This document shows positions 32,439-42,511 of a stretch of 64,000 bases of DNA, in pieces. The notes under the pieces were generated by a model. It worked only from the letters and a program-made list of their open reading frames with translations, did not search any database and had not been told where the DNA came from. The stretch's first letter is position 1. Each line of letters starts with the position of its first letter. The position numbers and the translations under genes are program-made. The stretch is from Phenylobacterium sp. GTDB taxonomy: Bacteria > Pseudomonadota > Alphaproteobacteria > Caulobacterales > Caulobacteraceae. The stretch is taken from NCBI RefSeq assembly GCF_016793285.1, contig NZ_JAEUMO010000080.1:1-64000 (forward strand), read 5' to 3'.

Positions 32439-33370
32439 GTCCCGCCGATACCGCGCTTGGGCCCGTCGCGCGCGCCGGCGCCGGCGAGGGGCCGCGTCCG
32501 CGCATCTCGTTCGAGTTCTCGCCGCCCAAGGGCCCGAAGAGCGAGGAGGGCCTGTGGGAGGCGATCCGCCGCCTGGAGCCGCTGAACCCCGAGTTCGTGT
32601 CGGTCACCTACGGCGCGGGCGGCTCGACGCGTGAGCGGACCCACCGCACGGTGGTGCGCATCCTGAAGGAGACGACGCTGAAGCCCGCCGCGCACCTGAC
32701 GTGCGTCGAGGCCAGCCGCGCCGAGGTGGACGAGGTGATCCGCGACTACTGGGACGCCGGCATCCGCCACATCGTGGCGCTCCGCGGCGACCCGCCGGGC
32801 GCGCTGGGCGGCGCCTACACGCCGCGCGCCGACGGCTATCAGAACGCCACCGAGCTCACGGCGGGCATCAAGGCCATCGCGCCGTTCGACGTGAGCGTGG
32901 GGGTCTATCCGCAGATCCACCCGGAGAGCCCGTCGCTCGACCACGACATAGCAGTTCTGAAGGCCAAGGTGGACGCGGGCGCGACGCGGGCGATCTCGAA
33001 CTTCTTCTTCGACATCGACGGCTACCTGCGGTTCGTGGATCGGATCCGGAAGGCCGGCATCGACGTGCCGATCCTGCCCGGGATCATGCCGGTCTCGAGC
33101 TTCGAGGGCCTGCGCAACATGTCGGGCCGGATCGGGGTGGCCATCCCTGCCTGGCTGGCCAACCACTTCGAAGGCCTGGACGCCGACCCCGAGACCCGCA
33201 AGCTCGTCGCCGCCTCGGTGGCCGCCGAGATGTGCGCCAAGCTCGCGGAGGAAGGCTTCACCGACTTCCACTTCTACACGCTGAACCGCGCCGACCTGAC
33301 CTACGCGATCTGCCGCGTCCTGGGCGTGCGCGAGACGCTCCCCGCCGAACCCAAGGAGGCCGCGGCATGA
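32435..33370 (+). CDS. metF: Methylenetetrahydrofolate reductase
   Basis: A 311-residue flavoprotein that reduces 5,10-methylene-THF to 5-methyl-THF, the methyl donor for methionine synthase encoded next. The family landmarks are in order: ISFEFSPPKGP with the catalytic Glu region near residue 25, PEFVSVTYGAGGSTRERT, LTCVEASRAEV, HIVALRGDPPG, YPQIHPESPSLDHD, NFFFDIDGYLRFVDR and ILPGIMPVSSFEGL. An N-terminal stretch of about 20 residues precedes the conserved core. The ATG at 32435 overlaps the stop of the SahR-like gene and the gene's own stop overlaps the metH start, both as ATGA. This gives tight translational coupling and equal supply of the two methyl-transfer steps. Confidence 0.96.
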   Translation: MSPADTALGPVARAGAGEGPRPRISFEFSPPKGPKSEEGLWEAIRRLEPLNPEFVSVTYGAGGSTRERTHRTVVRILKETTLKPAAHLTCVEASRAEVDEVIRDYWDAGIRHIVALRGDPPGALGGAYTPRADGYQNATELTAGIKAIAPFDVSVGVYPQIHPESPSLDHDIAVLKAKVDAGATRAISNFFFDIDGYLRFVDRIRKAGIDVPILPGIMPVSSFEGLRNMSGRIGVAIPAWLANHFEGLDADPETRKLVAASVAAEMCAKLAEEGFTDFHFYTLNRADLTYAICRVLGVRETLPAEPKEAAA

Positions 33371-34428
33371 CCCGGCAGGAACGCATCGCGGCCCTCAAGG
33401 CCGCCGCCCGGGCGCGCGTGCTCATCCTCGACGGGGCGTGGGGGGTGATGATCCAGAAGCGGGGCCTCGCCGAGGCCGACTACCGCGGCGACCGCTACGC
33501 CGACGCGCCCGGCCAGTTGAAGGGCGACAACGATCTGCTGTGCGTGACCCGGCCCGACATCATCGCCGACCTGCACGATCAGTACTTCGCCGCCGGCGCC
33601 GACATCTCCGAGACCAACACCTTCTCGGCGACGACTATCGGCCAGGCCGAGTACGGCATGGAAGCCGCCGTGCGCGACATCAACCTGGAGGGCGCGCGCA
33701 TCGCCCGCGAGGTGGCCGACCGCTGGACGGCGAAGGAGCCGGAGAAGCCGCGGTTCGTGGCGGGCTCCGTCGGGCCGCTTCCGGTGATGCTGTCGATGAG
33801 TTCGGACGTGAACGATCCGGGCGCGCGCAAGGTGACGTTCGACCAGGTCTACGCGGCGTATTCGGAGCAGGTGCGGGCCCTGCACGAGGGCGGCGTCGAC
33901 CTGTTCCTGATCGAGACGATCACCGACACCCTGAACTGCAAGGCCGCGATCAAGGCGGTGCTCGACCTCGAGGACGAGGGCTACGAGCCGCTGCCGATCT
34001 GGATATCGGGCACCATCACCGACCGTTCCGGCCGCACGCTCTCCGGCCAGACCGTCGAGGCGTTCTGGAACTCGGTGCGCCACGCCAGGCCCTTTGCGGT
34101 GGGGCTGAACTGCGCCCTGGGCGCCGAGCTGATGCGGCCGCACATCGCCGAGCTGGCGCGGGTGGCCGACACCCTGGTCTCGGCCTACCCCAACGCCGGC
34201 CTGCCCAACGCCATGGGCGAGTACGACGAGACGCCCGACCAGACCGGCCACATGCTGCACGAGTGGGCCGAGCACGGCCTGGTCAACATCCTGGGCGGCT
34301 GCTGCGGCACGACGCCGGACCACATCCGCCACGTCGCCGACGAGGTGAGGGGCCTGAGGCCCCGCGCCGTGCCGGACCGGCCGAAGGCCATGCGCCTGGC
34401 CGGCCTGGAGCCGTTCGAGCTGGCGTAG
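33367..34428 (+). CDS. metH: Methionine synthase, homocysteine-binding subunit (MetH N-terminal half)
   Basis: A 353-residue protein equal to the first (homocysteine-binding) module of cobalamin-dependent MetH. It has the [23 protein letters not shown] start, [51 protein letters not shown] and the zinc-site ending [14 protein letters not shown] with two adjacent Cys; the third Cys is in GLNCALG. It ends before the folate-binding module, which is encoded in the following gene. ATGA overlap joins it to metF. In several alphaproteobacteria MetH is likewise divided in two polypeptides. There is no frameshift: the gene stops cleanly at 34426-34428 and a palindromic repeat fills the gap to the second half. 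Confidence 0.93.
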   Translation: MTRQERIAALKAAARARVLILDGAWGVMIQKRGLAEADYRGDRYADAPGQLKGDNDLLCVTRPDIIADLHDQYFAAGADISETNTFSATTIGQAEYGMEAAVRDINLEGARIAREVADRWTAKEPEKPRFVAGSVGPLPVMLSMSSDVNDPGARKVTFDQVYAAYSEQVRALHEGGVDLFLIETITDTLNCKAAIKAVLDLEDEGYEPLPIWISGTITDRSGRTLSGQTVEAFWNSVRHARPFAVGLNCALGAELMRPHIAELARVADTLVSAYPNAGLPNAMGEYDETPDQTGHMLHEWAEHGLVNILGGCCGTTPDHIRHVADEVRGLRPRAVPDRPKAMRLAGLEPFELA

Positions 34429-34433
34429 ACCCG

Positions 34434-34513
34434 CTCATCCCCGCGCAGGCGGGGACCTGGGCTTGCGGCCTTTGCGAAGAAACAGTCTGGGTCCCCACAT
34501 TCGCGGGGGTGAC
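34434..34513. repeat. Intergenic palindromic repeat (CATCCCCGCG...CGCGGGGGTGAC type) between the metH halves
   Basis: CTCATCCCCGCGCAGGCGGGGACC at the left (from 34434) and GGGTCCCCACATTCGCGGGGGTGAC at the right (to 34513) are imperfect reverse complements flanking a 20-30 bp centre, with each arm itself a GC hairpin (CCCCGC-GCAG-GCGGGG). Sequences of the form 'TCATCCCCGCGAAGGCGGGGACC' are widespread scattered intergenic palindromes in alphaproteobacteria. It sits in the only sizeable gap of the operon. Confidence 0.7.
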
Positions 34514-34532
34514 CGGCGGTAAGTAGGACGAA

Positions 34533-37181
<2,649 letters not shown>

Positions 37182-37308
37182 GCCGTCGCGGGCGGAGAAG
37201 GATATGTCCCGGCGATGATCGCTCACGAAATCCGGCGTTCCGCGTCGGGCAAATGGACCTTGGCGGCCGGACCGGGCAGGGTGCGGCCATGATGGAAGAG
37301 CCCGCCTG

Positions 37309-37407
37309 ATGACCCCCGAAGCGCGCAACAAGCTGGTCGGCCGGCTGATGATCATCCTGCTCGGCCTGCTGCTGGCGGCCTATTTCGTGCCGAGCTTCCT
37401 GAGGTAG
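37309..37407 (+). CDS. 32-residue single-pass membrane protein
   Basis: [20 protein letters not shown] then [12 protein letters not shown]: a charged N-terminal dozen residues and a single hydrophobic helix (about 13-29). GGAAGAG lies upstream of the ATG. It sits between the methionine operon and a PhyH-like gene. Nothing about function can be read from the sequence; the clean start, hydrophobic helix and stop make a real small protein likely. Confidence 0.6.
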   Translation: MTPEARNKLVGRLMIILLGLLLAAYFVPSFLR

Positions 37408-37454
37408 GCGCCGGACCTCGGAAGGCGCAAGGTGGCGGGGGGAGGAGTGCCGCG

Positions 37455-38390
37455 ATGCCTACGCCGATGCCCGAACTGGTCCACCTGAGCGCCGATGCGC
37501 CGAGCGCCGAGATCATGGCGGTGCTCGAACGTGACGGCGCGCTGATCCTCGACGATGCGCTCCCGGCCGCCGACGTCGATGCCCTGGTCGCGGAGCTCAC
37601 GCCCTACGTCGAAGCCACGCCGGCGGGCAAGGACAGCTTCACCGGCGCGCGCACGACGCGGACCGGCGCCCTCGTGGCCCGTTCGCCGAGGACCCGGCCC
37701 CTGGTGATGGACCCCCGGGTGCTGGCGCTGGCCGAGGCGCTTCTGAAGCCAAACTGCCACCGCTACCAACTGCATCTGGCGCAGCTCATCCGGATCATGC
37801 CCGGGCAGACGGCGCAGGCGATCCACCGCGACCGCTGGGCCTGGGGCCGGCAGATGCCGGGGATCGAGCCGCAGCTCAACACCATCTGGGCGCTCACCGA
37901 CTTCACCGCGGCGAACGGGGCGACCCAGGTCTGTCCCGGCTCGCAGGTCTGGCCCGACGACCGCAAGGCCGAGCCGCAGGAGATCGGCCGCGCCGAGATG
38001 CGGAAGGGCTCGGTGCTGATCTACACCGGCACGGTGTTCCACTCGGGCGGCGCGAACGACGCCGATCACGACCGATGGGGCCTCAACATCACCTACTCGC
38101 TGGGATGGCTGCGGCAGGAGGAGAACATGTACCTCTCGTGCCCGCCGGAGGAGGCCCGCAAGCTGGATCCGCAACTGGCCGCCCTCGTGGGCTACGCCAT
38201 GAGCAACTATGCGCTGGGCTACTATACCCCGCCGCTGCCGGCCGGCGCCGGGCCCGAGACCGTGCCGCCGGAATGGTCGCTGGGCGTGCTGGACGACGCG
38301 GAGGGCAGCCTGGGCGGCGCGGCGCTGCTGGCCGAGGTCATCGCGCGGACGTCGGAGAGGCGCGAGGCGCAGGTGAAGCCGGTCGGCTGA
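37455..38390 (+). CDS. Phytanoyl-CoA dioxygenase (PhyH) family protein
   Basis: A 311-residue Fe(II)/2-oxoglutarate oxygenase-type protein. The metal facial triad is visible: HRD in QAIHRDRWAWG (His and Asp) and a distal His in TGTVFHSGGAN, spaced as usual for PhyH; the 2-oxoglutarate-binding Arg may be in DDRKAEP or DRWGLNI. The body contains NTIWALTDFTAANGATQVCPGSQVW, the common 'xxxALxDxTxxNGxTxxxPGSH' region with Q in place of H. Members hydroxylate phytanoyl-CoA, natural products or osmolytes; substrate not known here. The RBS is weak (GGGGGAGGAG region at 37440-37449). It is convergent with the YCII protein gene, 7 bp apart. Confidence 0.88.
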   Translation: MPTPMPELVHLSADAPSAEIMAVLERDGALILDDALPAADVDALVAELTPYVEATPAGKDSFTGARTTRTGALVARSPRTRPLVMDPRVLALAEALLKPNCHRYQLHLAQLIRIMPGQTAQAIHRDRWAWGRQMPGIEPQLNTIWALTDFTAANGATQVCPGSQVWPDDRKAEPQEIGRAEMRKGSVLIYTGTVFHSGGANDADHDRWGLNITYSLGWLRQEENMYLSCPPEEARKLDPQLAALVGYAMSNYALGYYTPPLPAGAGPETVPPEWSLGVLDDAEGSLGGAALLAEVIARTSERREAQVKPVG

Positions 38391-38397
38391 TCGGCGC

Positions 38398-38799
38398 TCA
38401 GGGCCGCACGTGCTCCAGGCCCGTGTCGGTCAACGGGAAGGGCGCGCCGGGGCGGTAGAGGACGATCGGGCGCACCTCGTAGGCGGCGCTGGGGTTGGCG
38501 GCGTTCAGGTCGCGGGCCTTCTCGGCGGCGTCCTCCAGGCTGTCGGCCTCTATGACGTAGAAGCCCAGCAGCGCCTCCTTGGTCTCGGTGAACGGGCCGT
38601 CCGTGACCAGGCCGCGGCCGGGCCCGCGCACGGTCTTCGCCCGCGTCGTGGCGCCCAGGCGCGCCGCGGGGCCCAGCACGCCTTCGGCCTCCCAGCGGCC
38701 GTGGACGGCGTGCAGGTCGCGCATCAGCGCCGCGTCGTCGGCCTCGCTGAGGCCCTGGATGACGTGTTCCTCGTGGTAGGCCAGCAGGGCGTAGAGCAT
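38398..38799 (-). CDS. YCII-related (DGPF) domain protein
   Basis: A 133-residue small soluble protein of the YCII/DGPF family: MLYALLAYHEEHVIQGLSE at the start and the diagnostic LVTDGPFTETKEALLGFYVIE in the middle. Members are often found near ECF sigma factors of the SigJ-like group, but none is next to it here. The biochemical role of the family is not established. It is a monocistronic gene convergent with the PhyH-like gene. Confidence 0.92.
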   Translation of the reverse strand: MLYALLAYHEEHVIQGLSEADDAALMRDLHAVHGRWEAEGVLGPAARLGATTRAKTVRGPGRGLVTDGPFTETKEALLGFYVIEADSLEDAAEKARDLNAANPSAAYEVRPIVLYRPGAPFPLTDTGLEHVRP

Positions 38800-38878
38800 G
38801 CGCGGTCCTTCGATCGTTCGCGAACGACCTTAGGACGGACAAGGCGGCGGCCCCCCGACAAATCGGCGGCCGTCCGGG

Positions 38879-39001
38879 TCAGGGGCGGCGGTCGGTCTTG
38901 TGGGGCAGGTTGCTCCAGAACTGGACCGCGCCCAGGGCGGCCATGAGCGACACGAACATGCCTATGACGACGATGAGGACGGGGGCGTTGTCTGCGGTCA
39001 C
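38879..39001 (-). CDS. 40-residue single-pass membrane protein
   Basis: The reverse strand from a GTG at 39001 reads MTADNAPVLIVVIGMFVSLM then AALGAVQFWSNLPHKTDRRP. One hydrophobic helix (about 7-27) is followed by a charged tail. AAGGAG at 39008-39013 lies 6 bases before the GTG, a near-ideal ribosome site, which is the main support. It lies between the YCII gene and a TPR protein on the same strand. It has no recognisable family. Confidence 0.68.
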   Translation of the reverse strand: MTADNAPVLIVVIGMFVSLMAALGAVQFWSNLPHKTDRRP

Positions 39002-39098
39002 GCGGGGCTCCTTCGGATGACCGCAAGGTGGACCCGCCGCGGCGGGGGCCACTTGATCGAGATCAAGCCTGCGGTCGAGCTTGCGGCCGCGTCTCCGG

Positions 39099-40043
39099 TC
39101 ACCGCACCCGGTAGTGGTGGCTGACCTGGAGGTTGTAGGTGCGGGCGATCCAGTTGGGGACGTCTTCCTCGATGTCCATGGCGGCGCCTCGGTCCTTCCG
39201 GGCCGCGGCCTCGTCGCCGCGCAGCGCGTGGCTGAGGCTGCGCCCGTAGAGGGCGGTGGCGTTGCGCGGATCGTCGGCGAGCACGCGGGCGAATTCCGCG
39301 TCGGACTCGGACGCGCGGCCGATCTTCATGAGGATGAAGGCGCGGTCGATCCGCGTGGCATGATCGTCCGGCCGCAGCTTCAGGGCATGCGCGCAGTCGT
39401 CGGGCGTCCGGTCCCGCCAGCGGTTGCGCGTCCCGGCGGCGCAGAGCCAGGCCCAGGCCTCCGCGTCGTCCGGACGGGTCTCTGCCCGCGCCGCGACGTC
39501 GTCGGGCAGGGCCTGGACCTCCCGTTGGGCGACGCGGAAGCCCTGGACGACGCGGCCCTTCTTGCCGTCGCAAACGGCCGGGATCTCGTAGTCGCCGCTG
39601 TCGGCCGGCCGGCCGCGGTCGCCGGAATAGCCGTTGGTGGCGCCCGTGAGCCTGCCGTCGACGTCGAAGATGCCGATGCGGCCTTCGAAGATGCGTCGGC
39701 TGGCGCAGTCGACGCTTTCGCGGCGGGTCACCATCGCGGCGCCGCCCTCGATGGAATCGACCTTGCGGCCGATCCTGACCAGGGTGACCGAGACGGACCC
39801 GTCCTCGCCGCGCTTCAGGTCGTCGAGCGAGATGTAGTCCGCCTCCTGCATGGTCGAGCTGACCAACTGCAGCTTCCCGTCCGGCATGGCGGGCACGACC
39901 CTGGCGGCGGCCTCGGCCTCCTTCCGGGCGCGGCCTACGTCCGAGAAGATCCAGATCCCGACGCCGCCGAGCGCGACCACGGACACCGCGCCGAACACCA
40001 TCAGCGGCATCGCGTTGGACGTCTTCCTGCGCGCGGTCGTCAT
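39099..40043 (-). CDS. TPR-containing membrane-anchored protein
   Basis: A 314-residue protein with an N-terminal membrane anchor (about residues 10-32, MPLMVFGAVSVVALGGVGIWIF) and a soluble part. Residues about 215-300 resemble tetratricopeptide helices (RPDDHATRIDRAFILMKIGRASESDAEFARVLADDPRNATALYGRSLSHAL). The middle region has no recognised domain but contains two Cys pairs (DCASR; AVCDGKKG) and reads as a periplasmic domain. I chose the ATG at 40043, after a GGGGG stretch, over the in-frame ATG at 40067. Role unknown, probably in an envelope complex because of the anchor and TPR. Confidence 0.72.
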   Translation of the reverse strand: MTTARRKTSNAMPLMVFGAVSVVALGGVGIWIFSDVGRARKEAEAAARVVPAMPDGKLQLVSSTMQEADYISLDDLKRGEDGSVSVTLVRIGRKVDSIEGGAAMVTRRESVDCASRRIFEGRIGIFDVDGRLTGATNGYSGDRGRPADSGDYEIPAVCDGKKGRVVQGFRVAQREVQALPDDVAARAETRPDDAEAWAWLCAAGTRNRWRDRTPDDCAHALKLRPDDHATRIDRAFILMKIGRASESDAEFARVLADDPRNATALYGRSLSHALRGDEAAARKDRGAAMDIEEDVPNWIARTYNLQVSHHYRVR

Positions 40044-40129
40044 GGCGCAAACCCCCATCTGCGTCACGGCGCGAAGGCGCCCCTTCCGGTCAAGCTAGGC
40101 GATGAGGCGCGCGATCGTCCATCGCCGAC

Positions 40130-40441
40130 TCAGTCGTCGCCGGGCGAGCGGACGTCGCTCTGGATCCGGTAGAGATGATCGCGGGCGTCGTTCTTCTGCT
40201 GCTCGAACTCCTTGCGGTCCATGCAGCGCTTCACGGGGATCTTCGAGCCGCTCTGGGCGTCGTTGAAGCACACCTTCTTCGGCTTCGGCTGGCCCTTGCC
40301 TTCGACGACCCCATAGGTGATCGCCTGGCCTTCGGAGGTGACCGGGGCCACGGTGACCGTCTGCCCGGGCGCCGCCGGCGGCGAGGCCGGGTCGGCGGGC
40401 GCGCCGGCCTGGAGCAGGGTCGCCAGGATCAGCGAGAGCAT
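40130..40441 (-). CDS. Small secreted/periplasmic hypothetical protein
   Basis: A 103-residue protein with a short N-terminal hydrophobic signal (MLSLILATLLQAGAPADPAS) and a Lys/Arg-rich mature part with two Cys (KKVCFNDAQSGSKIPVKRCM), resembling small exported proteins of Caulobacterales with a 'VCxxxxxxGSRxPxxxC' motif. The spacing suggests one disulfide. It ends just 86 bp before the anchored TPR gene on the same strand (TPR gene lies downstream), so the two may be co-transcribed. No function can be assigned. Confidence 0.7.
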   Translation of the reverse strand: MLSLILATLLQAGAPADPASPPAAPGQTVTVAPVTSEGQAITYGVVEGKGQPKPKKVCFNDAQSGSKIPVKRCMDRKEFEQQKNDARDHLYRIQSDVRSPGDD

Positions 40442-40592
40442 CGTCTCCCTCGGGCGGTCACAATGGCGCCGGAACCGGAGCCCGGTGGCATCATGGCCGT
40501 CACCGGCGCGAGGGCCAAGCCGGAAAGACGCGGTCCGCCGCGCCGGCGATCCCGACTCGCCGGCGCGTGGGGCCGGTCCGGGGGCGGATGCC

Positions 40593-41246
40593 CTAGGCGC
40601 GTCGGCCCAGTCGCGGCTCGGTCCCGGCCAGCAGCCGCAGGATGTTGGCGCGGTGCAGGACGACGACGTAGGCGCCGCCGGCGATCGCCATCAGCCGGTA
40701 GGGCAGCGGGTTCTGCAGGACGCAGACGACGCCGACGGCGGTCGCCGCCGCCAGGATCGAGCCCAGCGACACGATCCGGAAGGCCGCCACGGCGACGGCG
40801 AAGACGGCGAGGCCGCCGACGCCCGCCGGCCACGACATCGCCAGGAGGACGCCGAGGCCCGTCGCGACGGACTTGCCGCCCCTGAACCCCAGCCACACGG
40901 GCCGGGCGTGGCCGACGAGCGCCGCGAGCCCGGCCAGGCAGACCGCCCAGGGCAGCGCCGCGTGCGGGTCGAGCGGTGGCGCGGGGGCGGCCCGGGCCGA
41001 GAGCCAGGGCCAGAACCAGAGGGCGAAGCGGATCGCCGCCGCGCCCTTCAGGACGTCGATCGCCAGCACGGTCGCGCCGGCCCGCGGGCCCAGGGTGCGC
41101 AGGACGTTGGTCGCGCCCGTGGAGCCCGAGCCCAGTTCGCGGATGTCCGCGCCCCTGAGCAGCCGCCCGGCGATGTAGCCGGTGGGCAGCGAACCCAGCA
41201 GGTAGGCGACGGCCAGGCCGGCGATGCTCGCGATCCAGAAGACCAT
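40593..41246 (-). CDS. plsY: Glycerol-3-phosphate acyltransferase PlsY
   Basis: A 217-residue integral membrane enzyme transferring an acyl group from acyl-phosphate to glycerol-3-phosphate, the first step of phospholipid synthesis. Motifs: LGSLPTGYIAGRLLRG with IRELGSGSTGATNVLRTLG (motif 1), LVGHARPVWLGFRGGKSVATGLGVLL (motif 2) and the C-terminal LPYRLMAIAGGAYVVVLHRANILRLLAGTEPRLG (motif 3), in the right order with about five transmembrane segments. Length is standard. No partner genes (plsX, fabD) are adjacent. The region upstream of its start is gene-poor (see hairpin repeats). Confidence 0.95.
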   Translation of the reverse strand: MVFWIASIAGLAVAYLLGSLPTGYIAGRLLRGADIRELGSGSTGATNVLRTLGPRAGATVLAIDVLKGAAAIRFALWFWPWLSARAAPAPPLDPHAALPWAVCLAGLAALVGHARPVWLGFRGGKSVATGLGVLLAMSWPAGVGGLAVFAVAVAAFRIVSLGSILAAATAVGVVCVLQNPLPYRLMAIAGGAYVVVLHRANILRLLAGTEPRLGRRA

Positions 41247-41336
41247 GCCTGACTTGCCTCGACGCCCCCCGCAGCACGTCCGCGAAGACGGGACGCAGTT
41301 CCGAGCCCGGACCAGTCCACATTTCGCCGCTGCAGC

Positions 41337-41411
41337 CTAGTGTCCCGATTCCGAAGTTCGCAGGCGCCTGAGGCGAACTCAGTCGAACTTCGGAATCGAT
41401 AAGGACACTAG
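41337..41411. repeat. Palindromic element 1 (CTAGTGTCC...GGACACTAG)
   Basis: Outer arms CTAGTGTCC (41337-41345) and GGACACTAG (41403-41411) match perfectly, and inner arms GATTCCGAAGTTCG (41347-41360) and CGAACTTCGGAATC (41384-41397) match over 14 bp. The loop contains the 10-bp palindrome CAGGCGCCTG. The element could be extruded or transcribed as a long hairpin; no T-tract follows. Confidence 0.85.
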
Positions 41412-41425
41412 GGAAACATCTGTTT

Positions 41426-41502
41426 CTAGTGTGCTTTTTGGATCTGAAGTTCGCTCGGTGCTCCGACCCGGAAGCAGGCGAACTTCAGATCCAGCACACT
41501 AG
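41426..41502. repeat. Palindromic element 2 (CTAGTGTGCT...AGCACACTAG)
   Basis: Outer arms CTAGTGTGCT (41426-41435) and AGCACACTAG (41493-41502) and inner arms TGGATCTGAAGTTCGC (41439-41454) and GCGAACTTCAGATCCA (41478-41493) are perfect. It lies 14 bp after element 1 and shares CTAGTGT and GAAGTTCG with it, while other stem positions differ in a base-pair-preserving way. Confidence 0.85.
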
Positions 41503-41623
41503 CGCCCGGCGGCCTCGCCGGCCCGCGAACGGCTGCACGCGGCCCGCCGGACGGTGGAGCGCGCTCTCCTGGGAGGCGAAGATGTGGCCGGCCCGCATCG
41601 ATTGCGAAAATGCAGAGCCATCA

Positions 41624-41695
41624 TGCGAACTCACCGATCCTTCATCTTCATCGGCGATGCTATCTGATGCTTGTCCACACGGACGGCCCGCTCCC
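41624..41695 (+). promoter_or_regulatory. Conserved promoter region of small membrane peptide 1
   Basis: TGCGAACTCACCGATC (from 41624), TGCTATCT (41658-41665) and TGTCCACACGGAC (from 41672) correspond in sequence and exact spacing (34 and 14 bp) to the region before the second peptide. TGCTATCT contains a -10-like TATCT. The exact sigma factor is unclear. Confidence 0.6.
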
Positions 41696-41727
41696 CACGG
41701 GTTTCTCCCCAGACTGAAGGTCAAGTT

Positions 41728-41844
41728 ATGAGCCTCTCGCAGATCCGGAGCCACGTCGATCGGATCGTCCCAGCCCTGCTGCTGACGGCGATGTTCGGCC
41801 TGGTGTGCGGCTTCGCGGCGGTGGGCATGGTGGGCGTCGCCTGA
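41728..41844 (+). CDS. Small membrane peptide 1 (38 residues)
   Basis: MSLSQIRSHVDRIVPALLLT then AMFGLVCGFAAVGMVGVA. The N-terminal amphipathic-looking part (S-x-I-x3-V-D-R-I-x-P) and the following hydrophobic stretch match the paralogue at 43524 (MTFSRIETAFDRIAPALLLG). GAAGG at 41716-41720 is 7 bases before the ATG. It is a monocistronic unit bounded by a conserved promoter region and an intrinsic terminator. Probably an inner-membrane peptide; the function is not known, and single-helix regulators or toxins are only possibilities. Confidence 0.75.
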   Translation: MSLSQIRSHVDRIVPALLLTAMFGLVCGFAAVGMVGVA

Positions 41845-41899
41845 GGCGCTCAACTCCTCCGGCCTCGCGGCCGACCTCATTCTCTCGCGAATACGGCAG

Positions 41900-41925
41900 A
41901 GGGTCCCTTTCGGGGCCCTTTTTCG
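41900..41925 (+). terminator. Intrinsic terminator after small membrane peptide 1
   Basis: AGGGTCCC-TTTC-GGGGCCCT followed by TTTTCGTTT: a GC hairpin with a short T-tract. Near-identical hairpins end the next two transcription units (42445 and 43652). Confidence 0.8.
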
Positions 41926-42032
41926 TTTGTCCCGACCGTGGCCGCAGGCTGTCGCGAAGATGAACGACCGGCTCCGGGGGCGTTCAGGGGCGGGCCGTTA
42001 GGGTGTCTCCAACATCTTGAAGGAGACGAGCC

Positions 42033-42434
42033 ATGACCAAGACTTTCGCCAAGGCCGTTCTGGCCCTGACCGTGGCGGGCGCCGTGGCGCTCCCGGCGGG
42101 TCAGGCCGCGGCCGCGTCCAAGACTGAAAGCGCCCTCCTCGGCGCCCTGATCGGCGGTGTCGCCGGCGCCGCCATCGGCGACGGCAAGGGCGAGGCGGTG
42201 GCGATCGGCGCCGTGGCCGGCGCGGCCCTCGGGGCCGCCGCGGGCCGCGACAACGACCGCCGCCACTACCGGAACGGCTACTCGTACCGGACCAACCAGC
42301 CCTACTACGGCCGCGACACCCGCTACCGGAACTACGACCGCGGCCACTACGGCAACGGCCGCAGCTACCAGCCCTACTACGGGAACAGCCGCTACGACGG
42401 CTACGGCAATAGCGGCTACCCTTACGGCCGCTAG
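42033..42434 (+). CDS. Glycine-zipper envelope protein (Gly-zipper_2TM-like, Tyr/Asn-rich tail)
   Basis: A 133-residue exported protein: signal peptide (1-28, ending QAAAA), a glycine-zipper hairpin (about 33-70, ALLGALIGGVAGAAIGDGKGEAVAIGAVAGAALGAAAG) and a Tyr/Arg/Asn/Gly-rich tail (YRNGYSYRTNQPYYGRDTRYRN and similar). The zipper resembles the one in SlyB/RcnB-related lipoproteins and in the gene at 55550. Probably associated with the outer membrane; role unknown. It is bounded by terminators on both sides, so is expressed alone. The tail composition suggests an intrinsically disordered, possibly surface-sticky region. Confidence 0.85.
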   Translation: MTKTFAKAVLALTVAGAVALPAGQAAAASKTESALLGALIGGVAGAAIGDGKGEAVAIGAVAGAALGAAAGRDNDRRHYRNGYSYRTNQPYYGRDTRYRNYDRGHYGNGRSYQPYYGNSRYDGYGNSGYPYGR

Positions 42435-42444
42435 AGGCGGAGAG

Positions 42445-42467
42445 AGGGCCCTTCGGGGCCCTTTCTT
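42445..42467 (+). terminator. Intrinsic terminator after the glycine-zipper gene
   Basis: AGGGCCC-TTCGG-GGCCCT-type hairpin (42445-42462) followed by TTCTT. Same stem as the terminators of the two small membrane peptides. Confidence 0.75.
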
Positions 42468-42511
42468 GTGGGCGGAAGGCCGGTGGCCACGAAGCGAGGC
42501 GGCGGAGCCGC

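Larger units (their letters stand above)
41247..41727. other. Gene-poor region (481 bp) holding two hairpin repeats and a conserved promoter
   Basis: No convincing coding frame. It contains the 5' flank of plsY, two long palindromic elements (41337-41411 and 41426-41502) and, before the small membrane peptide at 41728, a stretch that matches the one before the paralogous peptide at 43524. The rest (41503-41620) is GC-rich with no recognised element. Confidence 0.6.

Noticed and set aside
37182..37308. A 25-residue frame (about 37215-37292) after metH
   Set aside because: No ribosome site, no hydrophobic segment or motif, and the composition is that of random GC-rich sequence.
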